Source: Desulfobulbaceae bacterium (GTDB lineage Bacteria > Desulfobacterota > Desulfobulbia > Desulfobulbales > Desulfocapsaceae). Taken from it: a DNA stretch of 64,000 nucleotides. Position 1 is the stretch's first letter. Each line of letters starts with the position of its first letter. Position numbers and translations under genes: made by a program. Shown piece after piece: positions 56,252 to 63,531 of the stretch. Location of the stretch: contig WSXV01000008.1 in assembly GCA_009773475.1 (NCBI GenBank), positions 1-64,000 of the forward strand, read 5' to 3'. The notes beneath the pieces were generated by a model. That model searched no databases and was not told the origin of the DNA. It saw only the letters and a program-made list of their open reading frames with translations.

Positions 56252-57022
56252 ATGGCACGGGTAAAGCATTTTCAGTGTACCGAATGCGGCATGTGTTGCT
56301 ATGGACAATTGCCTTTAACATGCAAGGATGCGTTTGCGAATGCCTCCCGCTTTCCTTTGTGTTTTGTATGGACGCCACTGCGACAGGGCAGTAAGGATTA
56401 TCCGCTGGTGGCCACTCTTGGAACCACCATTAAACTGACTGGCCGTAAAGAGCTCGCCGTTCTAATTACACCGACGGCCTACATTCCTTCTTCTTTTCCC
56501 TGTCCTGCTTTAGGTGACGACAATCTCTGCAGCATCCACAGCAATAAACCCTCTCGCTGTAAGACGATGCCCTTTTATCCGTATCGTGAGGAACGCTACC
56601 AAGCTGAGCTACTAACACCACGCCAAAGCTGGGCATGCGATACATCAACGGCAGCACCTCTGGTTTTTCAGGACAATGCAATCGTTTTTCGTAACGATTT
56701 TGATAATGAGAGGCAGGAGTTGTTAGAACAAGTCCCCATTTTACGGCGCTACGCTGATTACATGCTGAAGTATTCAGCCTCACTTGTGAATAATTTGATA
56801 CATGCATCAAGCAAAGTCAAAGCGGGGCATGTCATCACTAGCCTCTCTTCTTTTTTGACAGCCTCCAAGAATGCAGATGCGAAACACATTGCACAGCTGC
56901 AATTACCGCTACTTAAAGACTATATGGCAAAAACAGCAGGGGATGTAAAGTTGGCCGAGTTTCATAGAAATTACTTAAATTGGTCAAAAGAAATGGCTTA
57001 TTTGTCGCAAGCTCAAAGTTAA
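56252..57022 (+). CDS. YkgJ-family cysteine-cluster protein
   Basis: 256 residues from the ATG at 56252. The N-terminus has CTECGMCCYGQLPLTC, the CxxCxxCC cluster of the YkgJ family, and later CPALGDDNLCSIHSNKPSRC. These eight or so cysteines are thought to bind zinc or iron. The C-terminal half is helical and unassigned. It starts two bases after the ychJ stop. Function is unknown. Confidence 0.82.
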   Translation: MARVKHFQCTECGMCCYGQLPLTCKDAFANASRFPLCFVWTPLRQGSKDYPLVATLGTTIKLTGRKELAVLITPTAYIPSSFPCPALGDDNLCSIHSNKPSRCKTMPFYPYREERYQAELLTPRQSWACDTSTAAPLVFQDNAIVFRNDFDNERQELLEQVPILRRYADYMLKYSASLVNNLIHASSKVKAGHVITSLSSFLTASKNADAKHIAQLQLPLLKDYMAKTAGDVKLAEFHRNYLNWSKEMAYLSQAQS

Positions 57023-57087
57023 AATTGAGTTTTCCCATCTCTGGCGCATTATGCGCTATGAGTATAAAAGGGTGCAGAACAATTTTC

Positions 57088-57116
57088 ACAAATTTAACTC
57101 TGACCCTTTTAACTCA
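57088..57116 (+). repeat. 29-bp direct repeat, right of the YchJ/YkgJ pair
   Basis: ACAAATTTAACTCTGACCC followed by TTTTAACTCA matches the repeat at 55629-55657. It lies 65 bases after the YkgJ gene and about 40 before the end of vsr. The core resembles the ends of REP-associated transposase elements. Confidence 0.75.
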
Positions 57117-57129
57117 GGATGCGGATGGC

Positions 57130-57157
57130 CGAGAAGTTATTGTTGAACAACTTCTCG
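57130..57157 (-). terminator. Hairpin directly after vsr
   Basis: CGAGAAGTT and AACTTCTCG pair over nine bases around a ten-base loop, immediately after the vsr stop at 57158. No T-run follows, so it is only a candidate terminator or mRNA end. Confidence 0.4.
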
Positions 57158-57577
57158 TTACTCGGTCATATTTGATAAATATTCATTGATATCATGTGTT
57201 ACTTTATCAAGATCTTTTAAATCGCACTCCCACACGATTAAAACATCCCAGCCAAGTGCCCTTAATTCAGCTTGGACTCTTATGTCTCTTTCGATGTTTT
57301 TTCTTATCTTAAGACTCCAGTATTCAATGTTTGCTTTGGGTGTTCTCTTCCCTCTGGAGCAGTCGTGGGCGTGCCAGAAGCAACCGTGAACGAAGATAAC
57401 TTTTTTGCGGGAAGGGAAAACTAGATCGGGTTTTCCTGGAAGGTCTTTTCGGTGAAGCCGAAAGCGGAATCCGAGATGATGCGCCAGCGAGCGGACCTTA
57501 AGCTCGGGAGATGTGTTTTTGCCCCGAACCTGACTCATGATCCAGCTTCGTTTTTCTGTAGAGAAAACATCGCTCAT
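57158..57577 (-). CDS. vsr: Very short patch repair endonuclease Vsr
   Basis: A 139-residue protein with RSWIMSQVRGKNTSPELKVR at the N-terminus, then LPGKPDLVFPSRKKVIFVHGCFWHAHDC (catalytic Asp in KPDLVF, the FxHGCFWHxH zinc and metal site) and the C-terminal LGWDVLIVWEC. Vsr nicks T:G mismatches made by deamination of 5-methylcytosine. Its ATG overlaps the stop of the upstream gene (ATGA). It belongs with the cytosine methyltransferase. Confidence 0.93.
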   Translation of the reverse strand: MSDVFSTEKRSWIMSQVRGKNTSPELKVRSLAHHLGFRFRLHRKDLPGKPDLVFPSRKKVIFVHGCFWHAHDCSRGKRTPKANIEYWSLKIRKNIERDIRVQAELRALGWDVLIVWECDLKDLDKVTHDINEYLSNMTE

Positions 57578-58500
57578 CGAGCGACATCAATTCGCAGGCT
57601 TGGATCAGTTTCGCATTCATCTACGATAGTGTTATATTCGGTAATCAGTTGCTCCGTTGTGGTCCGGCGACCCGCTTGAGCGAATTTGCCAATTTCATAG
57701 AGATTGCCAGCTATGAATTGTTCCACCTCGAACACATCAAGCCTTTCGGCCATGTCGGCCTGTTCAGCCAATACCTCGGCGATTAATGTGCCGCGGTTGG
57801 TAGTGATGATAACAGGTTTCATGCCATTGTCCAGATTCCTTCTGCACTTTCGGATCAGCGCCTCAGAAGGAGACGTGGTTACATGAATCGCCACGTCCTC
57901 GACAATAAAATCACCCTCTCGACCTGAAACATCGTCAGCGACACTCGCCCCATGGTGCTGAAGTGGCGGAATAAGCAGCAGGTTGAGCTTGGCACCGATC
58001 AGATGCTGCAACATGGTTCCTAAGAATGTCGAACCATTGGATTTAGCTTGGCGTTTCTCAGCCTGCGACAGCAAGTCGCGTATTACAGCCCGCAGGGACT
58101 TTGAGGTGTCGAATCGTAATACGAATGGCTTGCCTGAGAAGAACTCCCTGACGCGCTCAATCCACCATTCCTCTACCTGTTCAAAGTTGATAGGGTTTTC
58201 CTCATAAAGGTCATTCAGAAACGCAACATATTTCCTCATGTTACCCACACTCCCTCTGCTCGTTCGGCCACCTTCTTCGGCAAGAACGCGTTTAATACCA
58301 TGATCCTTCAAAATAGACTGAACTGCCGATTTGCCTAAGCCCATGACCTGACCGCCCCCATCAGTCAACAAGGTTTCTGGTACAAGCGGCATTCCAAGTT
58401 TTCTACCATGACGTGTTACAACTAGCGCAACGCAAAGTGGCCCCTTTCCCCTCATGCAATTTTTCTCTGCAAATTCCTTCAGTTTTTCATTGCTGTGCAT
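57574..58500 (-). CDS. DUF4928-type protein, likely restriction component
   Basis: A 308-residue protein that resembles the DUF4928 group encoded next to cytosine-C5 methyltransferases. Visible blocks are KSAVQSILKDHGIKRVLAEEGGRTSRG, FLGTMLQHLIGAKLNLLL, and GREGDFIVEDVAIHVTTSP followed by KPVIITTNRG. The GDFxVxDxxIHVT segment could be a PD-(D/E)xK-like nuclease core (inference). It overlaps the methyltransferase by 14 bases and vsr by four, so the three form one unit. It probably cuts unmethylated DNA. Confidence 0.7.
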   Translation of the reverse strand: MHSNEKLKEFAEKNCMRGKGPLCVALVVTRHGRKLGMPLVPETLLTDGGGQVMGLGKSAVQSILKDHGIKRVLAEEGGRTSRGSVGNMRKYVAFLNDLYEENPINFEQVEEWWIERVREFFSGKPFVLRFDTSKSLRAVIRDLLSQAEKRQAKSNGSTFLGTMLQHLIGAKLNLLLIPPLQHHGASVADDVSGREGDFIVEDVAIHVTTSPSEALIRKCRRNLDNGMKPVIITTNRGTLIAEVLAEQADMAERLDVFEVEQFIAGNLYEIGKFAQAGRRTTTEQLITEYNTIVDECETDPSLRIDVAR

Positions 58501-59593
58501 AAGAATCTCTTTTATTTATTAGTTCTGCGAGCGGGGACAGCAGCTTTTCAGCAAGATACCGGGCAACCGGGACGGCTACTGCATCACCCATCGCCTTGTA
58601 GCCGTCATTATAAGTACCGGGGAGCTTATAGCTTTTGGGCGCACCCATCAGGTCCGCGGCTTCCCTAATCGTCAAGAGGCGGGTTTTGAAAGAACCATTT
58701 TCCCTGATAACCAAGAATTGCCTGCTGCTTCCCCCTCCTGGCGTTCTCAGGCATCCAGCGACACCATCGAAACGTAACTCCAAAACCTGCTTGCCATGCC
58801 TAATACGTTTATAGCCTGGAAACACGCATCTGCCGTTTTGGGAAGCAGCCATCAGTTGTTCACGGTGTTTTTCCGGGACTAGACTCAATAGATGCTCATG
58901 TTTTTCCTGTTCATTGCAAGGGGCGGCGTATTCTATCAAATCGTCCAACATTTTCTCTCTGGCGTTGGGTTCTGGCAGGTTCCACCACAGCCAATTTTTA
59001 AGACCTTCAGCGACCTTGACTATCGCTGAGGGGTGGCACCAGATCGGATGTTCGGTTTGAAACTGTTCGGTTGGAATCCCCGCATCCACGGCAATGACAA
59101 AGACCCGTTTCCGTGATTGTGGCACCCAGTAGGAAGAATCAATTACAACCGCGCCAACCTTATATCCCCTTTCCAATAAAGCGTTGTGAAGCTTTCGGTA
59201 ATGCTCCCCTTTTGCGGCCGATACCAGCCCAACGACGTTTTCTGCGACCACTAGAGGCGGTTTTTTCTGGAGCTCGTCCATTACCCGAAGCCATTGCCAC
59301 ACTAGCCCACTACGTGAGCTGGAAAGACCTCCCATGTTTCCAGCCAGAGAAAGATCCTGACAAGGAAAGCTTCCCCAAGATAATAAAGCCGTTGGAAGTT
59401 CATCTCCACGAACTTGTTCTATAGACCCAAGATGGAAAGTTTTTTTCTCATGGTTTGCACAAAAGACTTTTGCCTTTTTTTCACAAATATCATTTGCCCA
59501 TATCGTTTTAAAGAAACCTTTCAGTCCTTCAGAAACTAGCCCACTACCTGCGAAGAATTCAAGGCAAGTTGGTATTATTTTGTCTTCCTGCAT
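58487..59593 (-). CDS. DNA (cytosine-5-)-methyltransferase
   Basis: About 368 residues from the ATG at 59593 (a GTG three codons upstream is possible). Motif I is LEFFAGSGLVSEGL, motif IV has the catalytic Cys in SWGSFPCQDLSLAG, motif VI is VVAENVVGL, motif VIII is QSRKRVFVIA, and motifs IX-X include RTPGGGSSRQFLV and YKAMGDAVAVPVARYLAE. It methylates C5 of cytosine; the target site cannot be read from the sequence. It leads a tight operon with the DUF4928 gene and vsr. Confidence 0.94.
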   Translation of the reverse strand: MQEDKIIPTCLEFFAGSGLVSEGLKGFFKTIWANDICEKKAKVFCANHEKKTFHLGSIEQVRGDELPTALLSWGSFPCQDLSLAGNMGGLSSSRSGLVWQWLRVMDELQKKPPLVVAENVVGLVSAAKGEHYRKLHNALLERGYKVGAVVIDSSYWVPQSRKRVFVIAVDAGIPTEQFQTEHPIWCHPSAIVKVAEGLKNWLWWNLPEPNAREKMLDDLIEYAAPCNEQEKHEHLLSLVPEKHREQLMAASQNGRCVFPGYKRIRHGKQVLELRFDGVAGCLRTPGGGSSRQFLVIRENGSFKTRLLTIREAADLMGAPKSYKLPGTYNDGYKAMGDAVAVPVARYLAEKLLSPLAELINKRDSYAQQ

Positions 59594-59602
59594 TTGAAAC
59601 AC

Positions 59603-59993
59603 CTACAATAATGAGCGAGTGATAATATTTGATTTGTTTCTTCTTTTGTAATTTTAATCAGAACAAGCAATATCTTTCTGAAAATTGGCACCTTTGGTCA
59701 AACAAAAAGACATCTACTCCGTGTGGTCAATCACTACATAGTAGCAATAAGTATGTACAATACAAGCAGAGATCAATCAAGCAACCAAAGAATAGCTTTT
59801 GGTTACTATCGGTTGGCAAGGATGCTGCCTCACAAACTTATTCTGCTGATTTTCGACTCGTCCGGGTGGCTCACTTTGGGCGGAAAAGGGGTCGGCGGAA
59901 AAGGGGTCAGATTAAATTTAAATATTGCTCCAAGATACGAAAAAGCATAAACTCACACATGGTTAATCTTTCATAAACAATAGTGAGAAAATA
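59603..59993. other. 390-base intergenic stretch before the RAYT gene
   Basis: No gene is visible. It separates the divergent methyltransferase and transposase genes. A direct repeat of AAAAGGGGTC lies at about 59884-59908, and the 59901-59981 segment is the RAYT leader that recurs at 55551. Confidence 0.55.
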
Positions 59994-60689
59994 ATGGTTC
60001 GACTCTCAAGAATATCTCCAGCAGGTGTCCCTGTTCATATCATTCAGCGCGGAAACAACCGCCAGGATTGCTTTATTTCCGACGAAGACCATGGGGCCTA
60101 TGCTGGTTGGCTTAAAGAATATTCATTAAAGTGCGGCGTGGATATTCATGCCTGGGTAATGATGACCAACCATGTTCATTTGCTTTGTACTCCCCGCGTC
60201 GAGGGTGGTATAAGTAGAATGATGCAGGGGTTGGGGCGCAGATACGTCCAATATTTTAATTTTAAATATGGCCGCACCGGAACCTTATGGGAAGGCCGTT
60301 TTAAATCCTGCCTTATTCAGGAGGAACGATACCTGCTGGAAGTCTATAAATATATCGAACTCAATCCAGTTCGGGCAGAGATGGTTACAGACCCTGGGGC
60401 GTATCGGTGGTCAAGTTTTCAGGTAAATGGATTGGGCAAAGTCTCTGATTTATGCACGCCACATCAGGAGTACCTGTCGTTGGGGAAAAAGGCAGGTGAT
60501 CGGCAGAAGAATTATCGCGAGTTCTTTGTTCAACACCTGGCGGGAGAGGTATTGGAGGAGATACGAACCGGTACTCATAAAGGAATGGCAGTGGGAGATG
60601 ACAGCTTTAAAGAAGAATTAGGACTGCTCACCGGCAGACGCCTGAAACCGAAAAAAAGGGGACGGCCCGTAGGATGGCGAAAAGAATGA
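59994..60689 (+). CDS. REP-associated tyrosine transposase (Y1/RAYT)
   Basis: A 231-residue protein of the Y1 (IS200-like, HUH) group, RAYT branch: PVHIIQRGNNRQDCF at the N-terminus, the HUH motif in VMMTNHVHLLCTP, the extended helix SRMMQGLGRRYVQYFN, and the catalytic Tyr in LLEVYKYIELNPVRAEM. The C-terminus is rich in Lys and Arg. RAYTs nick single-stranded hairpins and move or maintain REP repeats. Its leader recurs as a relic at 55551. Confidence 0.92.
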   Translation: MVRLSRISPAGVPVHIIQRGNNRQDCFISDEDHGAYAGWLKEYSLKCGVDIHAWVMMTNHVHLLCTPRVEGGISRMMQGLGRRYVQYFNFKYGRTGTLWEGRFKSCLIQEERYLLEVYKYIELNPVRAEMVTDPGAYRWSSFQVNGLGKVSDLCTPHQEYLSLGKKAGDRQKNYREFFVQHLAGEVLEEIRTGTHKGMAVGDDSFKEELGLLTGRRLKPKKRGRPVGWRKE

Positions 60690-60758
60690 AATTAATTTTA
60701 TTCTACTCCTTTCTATTCTTACACAAGCCTGTTTAAACAACATTTAGAGGTAAAATAC

Positions 60759-61064
60759 ATGAAAATCAATATCATCCTCAAGGGGCAAATTTTACCTGGA
60801 AAACAGGAAGAGATGCGTTCTATCGTGAGGAAGCTTCAGCAAGAATTTGTGCTTCAAGAAGACGGCTGCGAACAATATGAGTTTTACATTGACGGGGACT
60901 GTCTCGTAATGCTGGAACGCTGGGCAAGTCAGGCAGCGCTTGATTTACATACCCAAACAAAGCATTTCTCCGAATTTGTACCAAAGATGAGGGACTGTGT
61001 AGATGGCGGGTCGTTTTCCGTACAGATCATCAAGAGTTCCGATCTGTCGTTTGCAACGCTATAA
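60759..61064 (+). CDS. Antibiotic biosynthesis monooxygenase-like (ABM) protein
   Basis: A 101-residue protein with the dimeric alpha/beta-barrel pattern: ILPGKQEEMRSIVRKL, EDGCEQYEFYIDGD, LVMLERWASQAALDLHTQTKHFSEF. ABM-domain proteins such as YgiN bind small quinone-like molecules without a fixed cofactor. The substrate is not known. It stands between the transposase and a YhcH-like gene. Confidence 0.82.
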   Translation: MKINIILKGQILPGKQEEMRSIVRKLQQEFVLQEDGCEQYEFYIDGDCLVMLERWASQAALDLHTQTKHFSEFVPKMRDCVDGGSFSVQIIKSSDLSFATL

Positions 61065-61132
61065 ATTTATTGCGGTGGCCGTCGGCAGCGTTCCTGCTCG
61101 CTTGCCTAACAATATCTCATAAAGGAATACGC

Positions 61133-61585
61133 ATGATTCTGGATTTACTCGAAAATGCACACCGTTATCTGGTCATAAACAAGGGCTTTGCGAAGGCAGT
61201 TGAGTTTCTCTTGCGTCCTGAGTTGAAGGAACTACCGGTGGGAAAATATGAGATAGATGGAGAACGCGTCTTTGCGATGGTATCCAAGGACATGGGTCTC
61301 AAAAAAGAGGACGCGTTCCTCGAAACACACGAGAAATTCATCGATATCCAATTGGTTTTGTCAGGTACCGATGATATAGGCTGGAAGCCCAAATCATTAT
61401 GCAACCAGCCATCCGGTGAATACGATCCTAACTCCGACTTACAGTTCTTCACAGACACACCAAACACCTGGCTCTCAATCGAAAGTGGAGAGTTTGCCAT
61501 CTTCTTCCCTGAAGATGCGCACATGCCAACGATTTCGTCTGGGCAGATTCATAAAATCGTGGTAAAGATCGCGGCGACAGAATAA
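61133..61585 (+). CDS. YhcH/YjgK/YiaL-family protein
   Basis: 150 residues from the ATG at 61133, with AAAGGAA upstream. The family pattern is visible: GKYEIDGERVFAMVSKD, FLETHEKFIDIQLVLSGTDDIGW, and EFAIFFPEDAHMPTI with the conserved histidines and glutamates that bind metal in this cupin-like fold. Members have been linked to sugar and sialic acid metabolism and to biofilm (TabA). Role here is unknown. Confidence 0.85.
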   Translation: MILDLLENAHRYLVINKGFAKAVEFLLRPELKELPVGKYEIDGERVFAMVSKDMGLKKEDAFLETHEKFIDIQLVLSGTDDIGWKPKSLCNQPSGEYDPNSDLQFFTDTPNTWLSIESGEFAIFFPEDAHMPTISSGQIHKIVVKIAATE

Positions 61586-61695
61586 GTGCCCATCAGTCAA
61601 TAAACCGGACTGGAATCACCCACATTATTCCAGAGGCAGCTCAAGCGCCCCGGCCGTTTTTTTTCAAACGTTGGGGAATCATCGAAGTAATCAGA

Positions 61696-62181
61696 ATGAC
61701 ACACTATAAACTCGAGAAATATCTTTCCAACCTAGATCATTTCAGTCAAGAACTGTCTCAGTTAGCTGCCACCATCAACAATGATCTTCCTATGTTTAGC
61801 CCACCAGATGAGCTCCACCAGCATGTCGTTGATATGCATCAACATATCTGTGTAATGACCACTGGAGTTAACTCTGCGGCCGACCAAATCCGAACCGCTT
61901 CAAAACAACCCGCCGCACAAAGCACTCAAGAGTTGGTTGCTAAAACATTTCTGGTGCAAAAAGAATTATGGCAAGAACTGTATGAGATGGCAGCTCCACT
62001 CAGGGGACATTTGGGGAAAATCCACGTTGGCTTGTTATTCATATCAATTTCAGATGCCCTCAAGGCATCCCATGACACCTTGGAGAAAATGGGCCATCTC
62101 GGCAATGAGTACATACATTCCATGTCAGAACCGCAGGGGACGAGCTGGTTTGCCAAGTTTTTCTCAAAAAAGAACTCTTAA
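61696..62181 (+). CDS. Helical protein of unknown function
   Basis: A 161-residue protein predicted to be almost wholly helical, with heptad-like spacing in YLSNLDHFSQELSQLAATIN and in LVQKELWQELYEMAAPLRG. There is no signal peptide or membrane helix. I do not recognise the family. The ATG lacks a strong Shine-Dalgarno. It lies within the accessory region. Confidence 0.6.
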   Translation: MTHYKLEKYLSNLDHFSQELSQLAATINNDLPMFSPPDELHQHVVDMHQHICVMTTGVNSAADQIRTASKQPAAQSTQELVAKTFLVQKELWQELYEMAAPLRGHLGKIHVGLLFISISDALKASHDTLEKMGHLGNEYIHSMSEPQGTSWFAKFFSKKNS

Positions 62182-62299
62182 GAAATAAATGGAAACGGTT
62201 GTATTGAATCATTGCCAAACAAATCGCTAAAGCCGGTCCTCGCCTCTGCTGTCCACTCCAGCTTGGCTTTGCGTGAGGCATCAACCATAAAAATTGCCC

Positions 62300-62575
62300 A
62301 TGAGCCCAGTAAATCCATACGATAAAAGAGACACGCCTTGGTGGTATTTCTTTATTTCCAGTATCCTGCTTGCCTTAGCTGGTTATTCATATCACTATTT
62401 CACCGACTTTGAAGCAACTGGCGGCACTCGTAAAATAAATTGGGTTGTCGCCATGGCCTATGATTATGGCGGGAAATGGACGGTCATTGGTTTTATTGTT
62501 TCGATGTCATTCTTTTGTATTTATCTTGGGTTCGAAGAAATAAAAAGATGCCGTCAAGAGAAAGAAAAGACATGA
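62300..62575 (+). CDS. Small membrane protein with two helices
   Basis: 91 residues from the ATG at 62300. One helix lies at about 13-29 (WWYFFISSILLALAGYSY) and a second at about 60-77 (WTVIGFIVSMSFFCIYLGF), with a soluble loop between and a charged C-terminus (KRCRQEKEKT). I do not recognise the family. It is the last plus-strand gene before the seleno-MvhD terminator. Confidence 0.55.
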   Translation: MSPVNPYDKRDTPWWYFFISSILLALAGYSYHYFTDFEATGGTRKINWVVAMAYDYGGKWTVIGFIVSMSFFCIYLGFEEIKRCRQEKEKT

Positions 62576-62727
62576 CCACCACTGTGGCCTTCACCATCTG
62601 CCATCCCATCAACCTGATTGTCTGGAGATACCGATCTTTTCAGTAATTCCAGCGGAGTGGCCAGAGGTTACCGCTGCCTGATTCCTTGTCATTTACTCAC
62701 TATCCTATACCCCACCAAAGGAACGAA

Positions 62728-62761
62728 AAAGGCCCTGTTTCTAACAAGAAACAGGGCCTTT
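62728..62761 (-). terminator. Rho-independent terminator of the seleno-mvhD unit
   Basis: AAAGGCCCTGTTTCT and AGAAACAGGGCCTTT form a perfect 15-bp stem with a four-base loop. On the minus strand the stem is followed by TTTTTCG. It lies 30 bases after the stop of the Sec-type mvhD. On the plus strand it could also serve the small membrane protein gene, though the T-run is weaker. Confidence 0.9.
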
Positions 62762-62790
62762 CCCTTTACCAACAATAGCTCAACAAACTC

Positions 62791-63393
62791 TCAGCCTAGG
62801 GCCGTTGCCAGAGACTTCTCCATCTTCTCATTGACGATTTCGCTGATATGTTCATTGGTCCAGATAGCATCCTTGCGCACCGCCTTGGTGGCACTGCCAA
62901 AGGCAATCCTCACCTTTTGATCGGAGACGGCAGCCAGGGCCTTGTGAATCCTAGCGGTTAATTCTTCCTTGGACAGGCCCTCGGCCTGACCGATGGGGCC
63001 AAGTTCCTTGATCTGCTCGGTAAAGCGGGTAATCAACTGGACAAAACGGGGTGCCTCGGCCGCCGACGCCCATTGCAGGGTATAGCGTTCCTCGCGGATA
63101 CCGACATCCTTCAAGACCTTTTTGACCAGGGCATCCACTCCCATCGCGTCATAATTACCAACCTGGTAATGACATTCGCCCAGTTGTCAGCCGCCGCTGA
63201 AAATGCCATCCGCCCCTTCGGCTAGGCCGCGCAAGACGAAGGCCGGATCAATACGTCCGGTACACATCACTCGCACCGTCCGCATACTGGGCGGATATTG
63301 AAATCGTGAAATACCGGCTGCATCTGCCGCCGCATAACAACACCAATTGCATAAGAAGCCAAGAATTTTTGGATTAAATTGCTGGTCGGACAT
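62791..63393 (-). CDS. mvhD: MvhD-like selenoprotein (in-frame UGA at codon 69)
   Basis: One frame of 200 residues interrupted only by TGA at 63187-63189. Before it the sequence reads ILGFLCNWCCYAAAD...RVMCTGRIDP...GIFSGG; after it QLGECHYQVGNYDAMG and an intact C-terminus. The cysteine paralogue at 41284 has GGCHPGECHYQ, so the UGA falls at Cys67 of that protein. A hairpin with loop AGGTT follows 13 bases after the UGA. Members of the MvhD/FrhD family are known selenoproteins. A genuine Sec codon is therefore far more likely than a nonsense mutation. AAGGAGA precedes the ATG. It follows an hdrA copy. Confidence 0.88.
63148..63173 (-). promoter_or_regulatory. Candidate bacterial SECIS element
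   Basis: Counting from the base after the UGA, bases 17-22 (ATTACC) pair with 28-33 (GGTAAT), closing a five-base loop AGGTT; GTC and GAC add an outer helix across a three-base bulge. Loop position 22 bases after the UGA and G within its first two bases fit the known bacterial SECIS pattern. The matching stretch in the Cys paralogue forms no such stem. Confidence 0.72.
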
Positions 63394-63531
63394 ACAACAT
63401 TCTCCTTAAAAATATATACTCTCCTGACTATCCACCGGCTGCAGGATTTTTTTAACACATTGCAGAATTTATTTGTGATTGAAAGAACTTACAGGCATCA
63501 TCCGTCCTCATAAGCCCGTTAAATTTTCTAT

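Noticed and set aside
61065..61132. An integron attC-like site between the ABM and YhcH genes (GCCTAACAAT)
   Set aside because: Only a short core resembles attC; I find no matching inverse core and no integrase in the window.
62791..63393. A pseudogene of mvhD caused by a nonsense mutation
   Set aside because: The stop is UGA at a column where the paralogue has Cys, downstream sequence is conserved, and a SECIS-like hairpin follows; Sec decoding explains all of this better.
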